From Nereocystis luetkeana (taxonomy: Eukaryota; Sar; Phaeophyceae; Laminariales; Laminariaceae): a stretch of 64,000 bases of DNA. This document shows positions 10,254 through 20,000 of the stretch, piece after piece. Where the stretch lies: positions 2,075,501 through 2,139,500 of the forward strand of contig JARUPZ010000006.1 of NCBI GenBank assembly GCA_031213475.1. Direction: 5' to 3'. A program made the position numbers and the translations under genes. The notes under the pieces are model-generated. The model worked only from the letters and a program-made list of their open reading frames with translations. It made no database searches and was not told where the DNA came from. How positions within the stretch are numbered: position 1 is the stretch's first letter; every line of letters begins with the position of its first letter.

Positions 10254-10372
10254 TTACTACAAATAACAGTATCCCCACCTGAAACGAAGCCTGAGCTTTC
10301 CAGAGATACGAAAACAACGGCGGCGGTTGAGCTGGAGATTGTGTGGAACACACCTCTTTCTGAAACCAAAAG
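10254..10372 (+). CDS. Candidate short internal exon, unit 1
   Basis: This 119-nt exon lies between CGATAG and AAAAG|GTTAGT. It reads LLQITVSPPETKPELSRD then an alternating strand-like stretch (AAVELEIVWNTPLSETK) reminiscent of a fibronectin-III-type beta sandwich. In unit 2 (about 43768-43887) the acceptor dinucleotide and the frame are both lost. A minus frame (10180-10389) is open opposite. Confidence 0.35.
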
Positions 10373-10534
10373 GTTAGTCGAGGCGACAATGCCGGTTTAT
10401 TACTAGATTGCCGCGGGAAGGTAAAACTGCCTTGAGGGATCGCGTCGAATGGAGACCGGCCTTAAGGATGGATTCAATCTGGGGATGGGTTTTATGCGAG
10501 CTGCATAGGGAACGGGGGGGGGGCGGCGGCTACC

Positions 10535-10782
10535 ATGGCCATGTATGAATGGTTGCGGGTCAAACACACCTCCCCTTTAGAGACGGTGTTGCAGCACCGG
10601 ATACCCCAGTTACTTGATAGAGAAAATCTTTCCGTGCAGGGAGCAAGGTGATTGGAAACGCGTTCTGGATATTTGTTTCGGAGCTCCGGTTTGTTGCGGA
10701 GGTTTGATACCAGATAGGCGTATTTCCTTACAGGGGAAGTCGAACGGGGTCCTTGACGCCTGCGGGAAATATCCAACTCTAA
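10535..10782 (+). CDS. Small two-exon gene with strong Kozak, unit 1
   Basis: The ATG at 10535 sits in GCTACCATGG. Exon 1 (10535-10647) gives 37 codons plus two bases and ends at AAG|GTGATT. An 86-nt intron ends TTCCTTACAG, and exon 2 (10734-10782) reads on in phase to TAA, 53 aa in all (MAMYEWLRVK...). Unit 2 keeps the ATG context, both splice sites and the frame (44052-44300). Only replacement differences were noticed. The exon may be the first of a longer plus-strand transcript. Unknown function. Confidence 0.45.
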
Positions 10783-11124
10783 TCAACAGCATTTTGTCCC
10801 CACGCGTGTGGCTGCGGTTCTGACTGAGTAGGGAGTAGGGAGTAGGGATGCGTTTCCATGTTTGCTGGTTGTTTAGGGTGGTGCACATCGTAGTCATGAA
10901 CGTCTGCGGTCAATACTAGTGCATTTTATTTGCGTGCATTAGATTTATCATGGGTTGGGGTCGGGAACGGAACGGTTGCTCGTTCGCTTAAACCGTGCCG
11001 TTTTGCATTCCTACGTGCCTTCATTTAGACTTGGTACGTGTATGCTATGCAGTCCTGATGCCAATAATCGGGTGCTGTTTGTTTTATTGTGCTTGTGCTC
11101 GTTATTCCCGTCGTTCCTATACAG

Positions 11125-11250
11125 CGTGTCGGGGGTGTAGTTGTGCATGCTTTGCTAACGTTTGCTTCGCTGTTATCGGAGCAGCCCGCCCAAGGAACGC
11201 CGCAAATTCTATATCAACTTCGTGGCGACGTGATGCATTTGTTCGTTTAA
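11125..11250 (+). CDS. Candidate 41-aa terminal exon, unit 1
   Basis: It follows a good acceptor (pyrimidine-rich, CCTATACAG) and reads in phase 0 to TAA: a hydrophobic start (VGGVVVHALLTFASLL) then QLRGDVMHLFV. Two of four differences in unit 2 (44623-44748) are silent. Probably the end of an upstream plus-strand gene. Confidence 0.42.
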   Translation, partial: RVGGVVVHALLTFASLLSEQPAQGTPQILYQLRGDVMHLFV

Positions 11251-11496
11251 ATCGCGCTGGGAAAATGAAACGAAGACCGCCTGCGAACCTGCCCATTATA
11301 CAAACACAGTGACCCCTTGATCGCGATTGACAACACTTACACGATCATGCCGAGGTATCGTAATTGCTGTAAGGTATCTTGAGGTCTACAACAGTATCAG
11401 TAGTGTTCCCATTTTGCTCGCGATTTTGACGATACATTCATGTGATGAGTGAAGCATTCGAGGCATGCCGTTGCTGCAAGGCGTGCGCAACCGGAG

Positions 11497-11676
11497 CGCT
11501 ATGATAAGCCTCCTGCCCCCCCTCGTGTTTTATTCTGGAATGAAGATTGTGATATAAGCCCGGCGGTTCTGCTGGAGCTGTTGAACGGCGTTTGGCTGTT
11601 CTCATTCGGGTCTGGGATGCGCCTGGGTTCGCCAAACACGCCATATTGTTGGGAACGTTACGGTGGGTTCCTGTAA
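11497..11676 (+). CDS. Candidate 59-aa terminal exon, unit 1
   Basis: It opens in phase 0 after an AG and reads 59 codons to TAA (PPRVLFWNEDCDIS, LLELLNGVWLFSFGSG, PNTPYCWERYGG). Unit 2 (44995-45174) is open over the same length, with a TAG acceptor, but all differences I counted (about nine) change amino acids. A minus frame overlaps. Unknown function. Confidence 0.38.
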   Translation, partial: RYDKPPAPPRVLFWNEDCDISPAVLLELLNGVWLFSFGSGMRLGSPNTPYCWERYGGFL

Positions 11677-11679
11677 TCA

Positions 11680-12085
11680 AGACCTGGATCGTTTACTTCG
11701 CCCCACTAGTTTACATGTTGAATGGAGATACATTCTTTAGCGCGGTATGAGTAGAACGTATTGCTTCTAGGCTTAAGTCGGGAAAAAAACGCATCTGCTA
11801 ATCAAAGTTCGCTTGATTTATCTGATCTTGTCCACAACTCAATGTCAGCACTCCTGTGTCACTGTTCCGATTTAGCATGATATGCCGAACGATTTAGCAT
11901 GAGATGCCGAACGAGGAAGAATTTTACGTCGTAGGTGATGATGCACTGCTGTCTGATTTGTATTATCGTGCCAATGGTACACTGGAGGAAACCAATTAAT
12001 TCCGTATTGCGAAACAAATTTCCCGCTGAAACGAACTGTCTCCGGTCCGAGTCATTTCTCGAAAAGCCACAAAATACACATCATC
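11680..12085. other. A/T-rich spacer, no gene seen, unit 1
   Basis: This stretch is strongly diverged between the units and I see no exon in it. It contains a short direct repeat of the words ATTTAGCATGA and ATGCCGAACGA around 11871-11913. It would be the upstream region of gene C. Confidence 0.4.
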
Positions 12086-12231
12086 CCACCTAAATAAAGC
12101 GGTTGTGAAGTGGCAATACAGAAAGCATTCCCTCTACTTCGCTGGTCGACGGCCACGACCAAACACGATCCATCCAAAAGACAACCCAAACATGGTGACT
12201 GAACAAGTTGGAGTGCAATAGGATTACCGCT

Positions 12232-12829
12232 ATGTCCGTGAAAAAGTTCGATCCGTTCGAGTATTCGAATTTAGAGCACATTCCTTGCTTTTTCGGACTG
12301 CAAGTCGCATACATACCTGGGATGTTCTCATGGTGACCAATAAATCCCATTGACACTACCCCCACAATCCTCTAGCCGGGGCCTGGAGTACTGCACACCA
12401 TTATGACCGAAAATGAAATACCCATTTAGACATTGGTGTCCATCAACACCAGACGGGTACAATTTTCCCGGCCACATTTATACGCGACTGCTGCATGCAT
12501 GTGTGCCCTGAAGCTGGAAAACAGAATTGGCGCAAACTTTTGTTTCGCCGTGTTGGTGGTGCTACTGTTGTTGTGTACATGAAAAACAAAGCACCAGCCA
12601 ACATATGCGGAGAGATGACTGCAGTGCATGGAACGACATATTTGCGGGGCAGAGAAGGGCCAGACACTGCATTTGCGGACATGATACATGTTGCATGAAG
12701 TACACCACCTACCGTAATACTGCAGGGTCCCTTTTTATAAACCGCTTCTATAATGTAATACTTAAAACCAAAGCTATTCAATCGGGTTATGCGTTGCATG
12801 ATCGGCATATATATGAATATGCTCATTAG
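12232..12829 (+). pseudogene. Gene C, broken copy in unit 1
   Basis: This aligns to gene C of unit 2. The ATG (12232) and the first 31 codons are kept, with silent and replacement differences mixed, but about 44 bp of exon 1 is missing, the donor is GTGACC, and exon 2 is divided between frames. The TATA-like site upstream is also changed. Likely not expressed as a full protein. Confidence 0.55.
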
Positions 12830-13359
12830 TTAGTTGCTCCAGTGAACCGGATATATAAAAAAATACGCCGGGTGCCAGGTAAGAGTTAATGGATTGCGCG
12901 GAAGGCTCTTGCATTCGGAAGGCCACACTATTACGCACAATCGATTTGTTTGCACCCCTGTCTCATTTGCCGGAACATGTGCGAGGTGATAATGCATAAA
13001 TGTTTTGAAACGTCATTTGCACCCCCCCCCTCTCTGTAAACCAATTTCGCGTAGATCAGTCGGAAGGACCACCCCATGCATCACGCTTCACGCTCGTCGG
13101 GGAAACTTTCTCATATCGCTAGGAAAAAAGCACAAGATACAAACGCCTGGCAATCATACGTCGCTGGGCAAACCGCGCAGCACCCATCTCATACAAATAC
13201 CCCGGAGATACGCCCAAGGCTGATTTCCCTCTCATGCGCGTACATACCATTCCCCTATATCGAAGCAATACCCATATTTCGAACGTATATGTGCAACAAG
13301 AATAACATGCGCTATCCGATCCTCAGCATCCACTATCAGAAACGTATCCACATAATATG

Positions 13360-14031
13360 AGCAGTTAGCAACCTCGAGCAGTCCTACAGACAGAAAGAAA
13401 CGGTATTGTGCTGCGGAAAATGATAGAGCAGAACTACACCTCTCTGGACCGACATGTAAATATCGGAATACCTGAAAGTACATACCAATCAACACATTTC
13501 CGTTCATAGGGTGGTATTCTCTTCGGCACAAACCAAACGCTAGTATACAGTGCAACCCTAAAACGTGGCGCACGAAACTACTGCGTACCCCCCCCCCCCA
13601 CATAATAGAACGAACTCACGGCTGAACGTATAAGTTTGAAACCATGTTGACGCGCCACTTATATATAACGCCCGTCGATCTTATGACGGAACCATGTTAA
13701 ACTGAGGCATGAAGTATTCCACTACACCGGTGACCCAGTAGCGGGATATACGTCATCACCGACCCGACCCCACTCGTGCCAACACCGATCGTTAGACTAA
13801 ACACGGGGCATCGGAGACCTTATGATTTGACCCTCGCGGGGGGGGGAGAGAGCGGGGGTGTGGATCCGGTTAAACCTTTGGTTGGTGTGTGTCTGGTTCA
13901 ACTCCCAGGAGAAAATGAGGGGCGGGGGAGGGGGGGGTCAAGGGAATCCGAGGAGTTTCAACACCCGTATAGGGCGGATCCTTCTCTTTAACCATAATCT
14001 CTTTGCTACACTGTGGGCATGATCCTTACAG
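13360..14031. other. Spacer rich in G and C runs, unit 1
   Basis: Holds a C run at about 13591-13600 and several G runs at 13838-13935, and no convincing exon. An open frame at 13776-13991 reads through the G runs and is probably chance. The unit 2 counterpart is about 46970-47575, where every one of these runs has a different length. Confidence 0.4.
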
Positions 14032-14307
14032 GACAGGGTCGTTCTCGAGGTAGGTGCCCTTGAACCCTCCAATGAATACAACTTCACGCTGAACTTCATG
14101 TCTAGGGTCGTGAATAAGAACACCTGTTACATATACCACATACCTCAGGACACGAAAGGTAAAATGAAAATATGGGCCGACAATCCTGTGCAAACGTTAA
14201 CCGCACAGAGCTCAACGCTACCTACGATCCACGACAGCGTATACAAGTTCTCAGGGCTACGTCGTGGAAAGGAATCGAACGGCATGCGTTCTTACAGTAC
14301 CCGCTAA
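14032..14307 (+). CDS. Beta-sandwich-like candidate exon, unit 1
   Basis: It opens in phase 0 after a strong acceptor (CCTTACAG) and reads 91 codons. The start (DRVVLEVGALEPSNEYNFTL) has the L-x-P-x-x-x-Y-x-F-x-L pattern typical of the F-G region of fibronectin-III, PKD or REJ-type beta sandwiches, with an N-glycosylation site (NFT). Differences in unit 2 (47576-47851) are mostly replacements. Assignment to a specific family is not possible by eye. Confidence 0.48.
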   Translation, partial: DRVVLEVGALEPSNEYNFTLNFMSRVVNKNTCYIYHIPQDTKGKMKIWADNPVQTLTAQSSTLPTIHDSVYKFSGLRRGKESNGMRSYSTR

Positions 14308-14359
14308 GAAGCAGGTACATAGCCGCGAGGCATAGATACAAGCTACGCATGATATGTAG

Positions 14360-14599
14360 AAACGCAACGAAATGAAATCCATGGTTTCAACAAAATCACA
14401 CCACCCTAAGTATTACAATTGGTGGCACAACATACAACAGCCAGTCTTCAGGCATGCGATTGTACTTTTAGGGCGAAAACCCAAACACACGCACTCAGAT
14501 TGCATCGTTATTGCTACCGATCACCGCCTGATCACAGGACTTTTAATGACGGTCAGAACAACCGCACTGTGCCGAATACTGCAGCTGTGTAGCCAGTAA
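14360..14599 (+). CDS. Candidate exon, His/Lys-rich start, unit 1
   Basis: Phase 0 after GATATGTAG, 79 codons to TAA (KSHHPKYYNWWHNIQQ, then hydrophobic, then CRILQLCSQ). Open over the same length in unit 2 (47898-48143). It probably follows the previous exon on the plus strand. Unknown function. Confidence 0.42.
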   Translation, partial: KRNEMKSMVSTKSHHPKYYNWWHNIQQPVFRHAIVLLGRKPKHTHSDCIVIATDHRLITGLLMTVRTTALCRILQLCSQ

Positions 14600-15115
14600 C
14601 AAAGGAGCCCAGGTCCATGGGCGCGTGTCTCGCCAGGTCGTCCAAGCTCCTCGTCGTCTGGCCGGCGGAGAAAGGCCTTGCATGTATGCAGATATCCTAT
14701 AAATGCACCCGATATACGTCAAGTTGAGATTCCATGGAGAGAGGGCCGCAAGCGAGACATCGAGGAGAAGGCAGAGAGGCGTTGAAAGGTGGTATTCATG
14801 GCAACTGCACGTATTTTCGATTGGCGCATACAAACATTGTCCGATCGCAGACATAATGATATCGATACTACAGTCATCATATGTGTACGAGTGTACCAGG
14901 TGCAATACACAGACCAGACCCGAAACAGTGGAGGCACCTGATTAAAATACCGATACGTTCATTCACGCCCATTCAAGCCCATAGTTAATTCATTTCACTT
15001 TTTCGAATGACTCAGGGGACCACCTGCAGCAATATCGAAGTAGTAGTGGCTCTATTCTAGGTAGTCTGTTACCTCTGTTTCTTCTCTGCTGCACTAAAAT
15101 TGACTTTGTTTTTAG
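14600..15115. other. Spacer with several short open frames, unit 1
   Basis: All three plus frames and one minus frame (14543-14905) have sizeable open stretches, so none can be singled out. A CCTATAAATG motif near 14696 resembles a TATA box. A pyrimidine-rich run leads to the acceptor at 15115. Confidence 0.35.
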
Positions 15116-15590
15116 CTTTACGGTAATTACCAAAATCAACTGTAATAATACTGATGACGTAGTTAGATGCTTCGAGTGGAGAGACGTGCAGATATATGAT
15201 GGTGACCGCGACGTTTACTCGCGTTGCTATTTAAAATAATTCCCCGTGTCTCACCGAGGTGGCGTCCATGTTTCTCTTGCATTCAGTTTCGGCGACGACC
15301 AGCAAGCTGTGCATCACCCAGAGCGACACCGTGGGGCCGTTGTTGCCCGTCTCCAGCGCCTTCTCGATCAGGGAGTGCACCACCTCATTGGGCAGCCCCC
15401 GGCACGTGCAAAGACTGCCGACAGCGCTGGCAACAAACACGGCGGGAGCGCGACACAGCACAGGAGGTTGGGTTGGTTCGTGAAGCGTCGTCTCGAGAGA
15501 ATTCATTCGGAAGCCAGGGAGGGGACATGGAATTTGAATGTTTGTACTACGGTACATGACCCATACTATTACGTATTTAAACATGGTTGA
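15116..15590 (+). CDS. Candidate terminal exon, interrupted, unit 1
   Basis: After TTTTTAG the frame reads FTVITKINCNNTDDVVRC... to a stop at 15237. It continues in the same frame from 15246 as a His/Arg-rich segment (QQAVHHPERHRGAVVARLQRLLDQ). Unit 2 has no stop between (48663-49128). Overlapping minus frame 15231-15584 is open too, but copy comparison favours plus: by eye half of ten differences are silent in this frame and only two in the minus frame. Confidence 0.5.
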
Positions 15591-15639
15591 AAAGGCCTAA
15601 ACATTTCGGATGTTGTTTCAACCATTTTGCGGATGAGAA

Positions 15640-16020
15640 CTATTTAAACTCGAAACGTTGGTTTATCAATGGTAGGAGAAATGGCTGAATCACGACATTG
15701 GTTGACAGACCCCCTGTCTTACACGTGATGGAGTCAACACAATAGCGCGCTTGCCAAGCACGATGATGGTGAATAACGGTTATCATTTCGCAAAACAAAA
15801 CAGATGTAGGGCTTTGGAATATTCTGTAGAGCCTACTCAGCATACTGATAGCGGACGAGCGTAACCCATCAAGGAGGTCGAGCATATTTAGTTGTTTTAA
15901 CACATTCACACATTCACAGAAAACGTCTTCTCTGACATGCCAAATGAAACATAACTCGAACGTATTGAATGTTATCGACAAAGCTATCCATCCTGGTAAA
16001 ACCGTTCGTTGCCATGACAC
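15640..16020 (-). CDS. Candidate terminal exon, Leu-rich, unit 1
   Basis: The frame opens after CTTATTTAG in phase 0 (no ATG; the first codon is GTG) and reads 126 codons to a stop. It contains helical Leu-rich segments (LKQLNMLDLLDGLRSSAISML) and HHHRAWQARYC. In unit 2 only the last 89 codons (49187-49456) stay in this frame because an 8-base length difference falls upstream. Convergent with the plus-strand exon at 15116-15590. Confidence 0.45.
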   Translation of the reverse strand: MSWQRTVLPGWIALSITFNTFELCFIWHVREDVFCECVNVLKQLNMLDLLDGLRSSAISMLSRLYRIFQSPTSVLFCEMITVIHHHRAWQARYCVDSITCKTGGLSTNVVIQPFLLPLINQRFEFK

Positions 16021-16109
16021 CTAAATAAGAACCGAAGTCGGCATACACAATCGGAACGCAATGCGACCACTGCGCTCACCTCACGAATATCTCAGCATAA
16101 AGGGCGTCC

Positions 16110-16469
16110 ATGGTTTCATCCTCTAACCAGACGTGCGTTGTCGGAGACTGCCTTCGCAACACCTCTGATGAGTGCCTTATACCCTGGGTAATTCAACGAC
16201 AAAAAAGAAATGTGCGCATTGCATTGATCAAAAGCTGTGAGCTGTACGCGACTCCTTGTGGGCCAGAAGAGAGGTTGCTTCACTACAAGCTGATAATGAC
16301 ATGTTACCGCCTACGTAGTTTGAAACACGTGGGGCTACATCGCACCCCAATCGATGCAGGTCCGCACGAGAAACACAGATGGGTACTAAGGGAAAGGTAC
16401 ATCGCCAAGTATCGCAGCGAGGTGGGTTTGGGACCATACCATCACCAGAACCTTGCGTTTTTTAAATAA
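16110..16469 (+). CDS. Hypothetical 119-aa protein, unit 1
   Basis: ATG at 16110, open to TAA at 16469. Basic and His-rich in the second half (LHYKLIMTCYRLRSLKHVGL; AGPHEKHRWVLRERYIAKY). In unit 2 a two-base length difference in an A run near 49740 splits the frame. Of seven differences scored, three are silent. Its 3' end overlaps the last exon of gene E (minus) by 28 bp. Unknown function. Confidence 0.48.
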   Translation: MVSSSNQTCVVGDCLRNTSDECLIPWVIQRQKRNVRIALIKSCELYATPCGPEERLLHYKLIMTCYRLRSLKHVGLHRTPIDAGPHEKHRWVLRERYIAKYRSEVGLGPYHHQNLAFFK

Positions 16470-16954
16470 TGTCTTGCCGTGTACTTGTGGATACAAGCCA
16501 GGTATGGTGAGGGGACCCGTGTGCAAGCTAATAGCACAGCAACAGGAAAGGTGGGGACACCATGAACGCACTACAGCACCGAGAACATACACAAGGGATG
16601 AGGGGGGGGGGGGGGCATGCTCTAGTGCTTGTTTGATTTTTTATACCTTCTCGAGCAGAACTGGCTGTCCGTCCATCGTAGATCTCTGAAACCAGGCTGC
16701 GGGAGACGCCCACTGCACGAACACGTTTAGCGCTGCTTTCTTCCCTCCTCGTACTCTTCGGTAAATTGCCCGTGCGGCGTGGTAAAAGCCCTGCAAATGC
16801 GTGATGAGAGGATGTCAAGTCATTGGTTTTTACGTACCAGATTTGCGGTATACGGCGAGAAATAGGGTGTGTGCTTTGTGCCTCGTTTCTGCTTCAATGG
16901 ATTACGCATAAGTGCATTGCAAACACAAACGTTTGCTTTGTCACTGTACTTCAG
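16442..16954 (-). CDS. Gene E: three consecutive exons, unit 1
   Basis: Exon a 16954-16838 (39 codons, acceptor TTCATTCAG), 47-nt intron (GTACGT...CAG), exon b 16790-16647 (48 codons, AAG|GTATAA), 76-nt intron ending CTGTAG, exon c 16570-16442 (42 codons, TGA). All junctions are phase 0, giving 129 aa with no ATG at the start, so an earlier exon is expected. The 3' end of gene B lies ~100 bp upstream on the same strand, so these may be its last exons. Exon b is basic/aromatic (FYHAARAIYRGVRGGKKAAL); exon c is Pro/Val/Cys-rich. In exon c four of five scored differences from unit 2 are silent. Family unknown. Confidence 0.58.
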
Positions 16955-17051
16955 CTGAATGAATACAAACGGTAAGAAAACTGCGCAGAGTATATGCGAT
17001 ATGAGACTATGTAATCAACGTAAGGACTGGTATCGGTGGCTTGGAAGCCAA

Positions 17052-20000
17052 TCATCTACCACGACGTATGCCCTCAGGAACCCAACGTCTCGCCAGACAA
17101 TATGATTTCATTAAAAGAAGAGTGAGTGCGGCAACAATCTGATGAACAGTGGCTCCAGTGGAGCCTCGGTACAAAACGATAAATACTGCGTAGGACAGAT
17201 AAACAATTCCAACAATACAATGGTTGCGCAGCCCACAAAATGAAAATCCAGTCAGCCACACTTTCTTCATCAGAGGGAAAATGTCAAGCCCCCAATTTGC
17301 ATACAGCACATGGCATAGATATGGAAGGGCCTCACCTGTGCATAGCCGGTACACGGGGAAAGCTCCACCGCCTCCGTTAATTTCCACAGAAGAGCTGCCC
17401 GCTCTAAAGGACACGCTTCGACCGAAAATCGGTCAACGTCGGCCTTGATGACGTACCCCCACCCTCGCTTTGGCCTGGCCATGCAGTAGGACTCGTCCAT
17501 GTCCATCACTGCGATCGTCTTCGCGACCCTCGCCCAATTAAAGGCATGCAACGTATCCACTGCATCCGACGGAACAATAGCTCTCCCCTCCTCAGACTCC
17601 CAGAGACGCGGCGCCACCGCAAGCGCAGGGGGGAACCATGGTCCCGCCGGAAGTCTGCCCAGACGAATGCCGACACCGAGGGTAGATGCCTGAGGGAAGG
17701 GAACCAGGCCAGGCCACAGGGCCGATGAAGCTTGAAAAAGAACAGGCTCCATCGCCGATCCAGGTTTCCAGCGAAATGGCGGAAATAAATGGGCAGGGAT
17801 GATCACTGGTGCCGCACGTATTCGCTTCTGGAGAAACACGGGTCCGAGGGCAACTTCGAGAGAGAAGGCGCTTGTGACAGGCCACGAGCCCTCCGGGGCC
17901 TGGTATGGAACTACTTCCATGGCCGCCCCAGGCTCCCAGAGAAACAGCGCAGGGACGATCACCGGTGCCGCAGGAGGATGCCCCAGCGGAACTACGACTC
18001 CGAGCCTAGCTGCCGAAGGAAAGGAGTCCAGGGAAGGCCATGACACGGTGGCGGTGGATTGACCAGGAACTAGTTCCGTCGCTTCGCCGTGTTCCCAGGG
18101 AACTGGGGCAACCTGAAGCGCAGGGGTGACCAACAGTGTAGCATGAAGGTGCTCCAACGGCAGCACGGCTCCGAGCGCAGCTCCCATAGGAAAGAGGTTC
18201 GGGGCAGGCCACAGTGTCGTCGAAGCTCTGTGAATAGTTAAATACATGGTCAACCCAGGCTCCGAACGAAGTGGCGCAAGAGGAAGGGCAGGGGCGATCG
18301 ATGGTTCCAGCGCGTGTTGTTCAAGCGGAATATCCGATCCAATCACAGCTTCTTGAGATGAGGAGTCCAGAGAAAGAAACAGGGCCGCCGGTGTTTGGCA
18401 AAAAATTATGCCCATCGTCGCCCCATTATCCCCGAGATGAGGCGCAAGCGCAAGTGCAGAGGCGAGCAACGGTGCTGCAGAAAGGTTCCCCAGTGAAATG
18501 TCAAGTCCAAGCGCCGCCGCCGGAGGTAAGCGGTCCAGGGTAGGCCACGGGGTCGCCGGCATTTGGTAGCAAACGTTTTTCATCACCGGGCCATGCTCCC
18601 AGGAAAACGGCGCATCCGGAAGCGCAGGGGTGATCAACGGTGCCACTTGAGTTTGCTCCAGGGGACCCATGGCTCCGAGTGCAGCTGCAAGCGAAACGGA
18701 GTTCAGGGCAGGAAACGGGGCCGCCGGGGCTCGGTAGGGAACCAGTTCCATAGCCGCTCCAGGTTCCCAGCGAAGTGGCGCAGCCGGAAGAAGGAAATGG
18801 TCGATGAACAGTGCCACAGAACCTTGCTCCAGCGGAATGACAGCTCCGAGCAAAGCCCCCGTAGGGAAGGAGTCCAGAGCAGGACATGGGGTTGCCGGGG
18901 CGTGGTAAGGGACGATGTCCATCGCCGCTCCAGGTTCCCAGAGAAACGGCGCAGGGACGATCACTGGTGCCGCAGGAGGATGCCCCAGCGGAATTACGGC
19001 TCCGAGCCTAGCAGCCGGAGGAAAGGAGTCCAGGGAAGGCCATGACGCGGTGGCGGTGGATTGACTAGGAACTAGTTCCATCGCTTCGCCTTGTTCCCAG
19101 CGAACTGGCGCAACCTGAAGCGCAGGGTTGATCAACAGTGCAGCAGGAAGGTGCTCCAACGGCAGCACGGCTCCGAGCGCAGCTCCCATAGGAAAGAGGT
19201 TCGGGGCAGGCCACAGTGTCGTCGAAGCTCTGTGAATAGTTAAATACATGGTCAACCCAGGCTCCGAACGAAGTGGCGCAAGAGGAAGGGCAGGGGCGAT
19301 CGATGGTTCCAGCGCGTGTTGTTCAAGCGGAATATCCGATCCAATCACAGCTTCTTGAGATGAGGAGTCCAGAGAAAGAAACAGGGCCGCCGGTGTTTGG
19401 CAAAAAATTATGCCCATCGTCGCCCCATTATCCCCGAGATGAGGCGCAAGCGCAAGTGCAGAGGCGAGCAACGGTGCTGCAGAAAGGTTCCCCAGTGAAA
19501 TGTCAAGTCCAAGCGCCGCCGCCGGAGGTAAGCGGTCCAGGGTAGGCCACGGGGTCGCCGGCATTTGGTAGCAAACGTTTTTCATCACCGGGCCATGCTC
19601 CCAGGAACACGGCGCATCCGGAAGCGCAGGGGTGATCAACGGTGCCACTTGAGTTTGCTCCAGGGGACCCATGGCTCCGAGTGCAGCTGCAAGCGAAACG
19701 GAGTTCAGGGCAGGAAACGGGGCCGCCGGGGCTCGGTAGGGAACCAGTTCCATAGCCGCTCCAGGTTCCCAGCGAAGTGGCGCAGCCGGAAGAAGGAAAT
19801 GGTCGATGAACAGTGCCACAGAACCTTGCTCCAGCGGAATAACAGCTCCGAGCATAGCCCCCGTAGGGAAGGAGTCCAGAGCAGAACATGGGGTTGCCGG
19901 GGCGTGGTATGGGACGATGTCCATCGCCGCTCCAGGTTCCCAGAGAAACGGCGCAGGGACGATCACTGGTGCCGCAGGAGGATGCCCCAGCGGAATTACG

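Noticed and set aside
15231-15584. 117-codon minus-strand frame opposite the plus exon at 15116-15590 (unit 2: 48778-49131)
   Set aside because: Differences between units are mostly silent in the plus frame and mostly replacements in this one.
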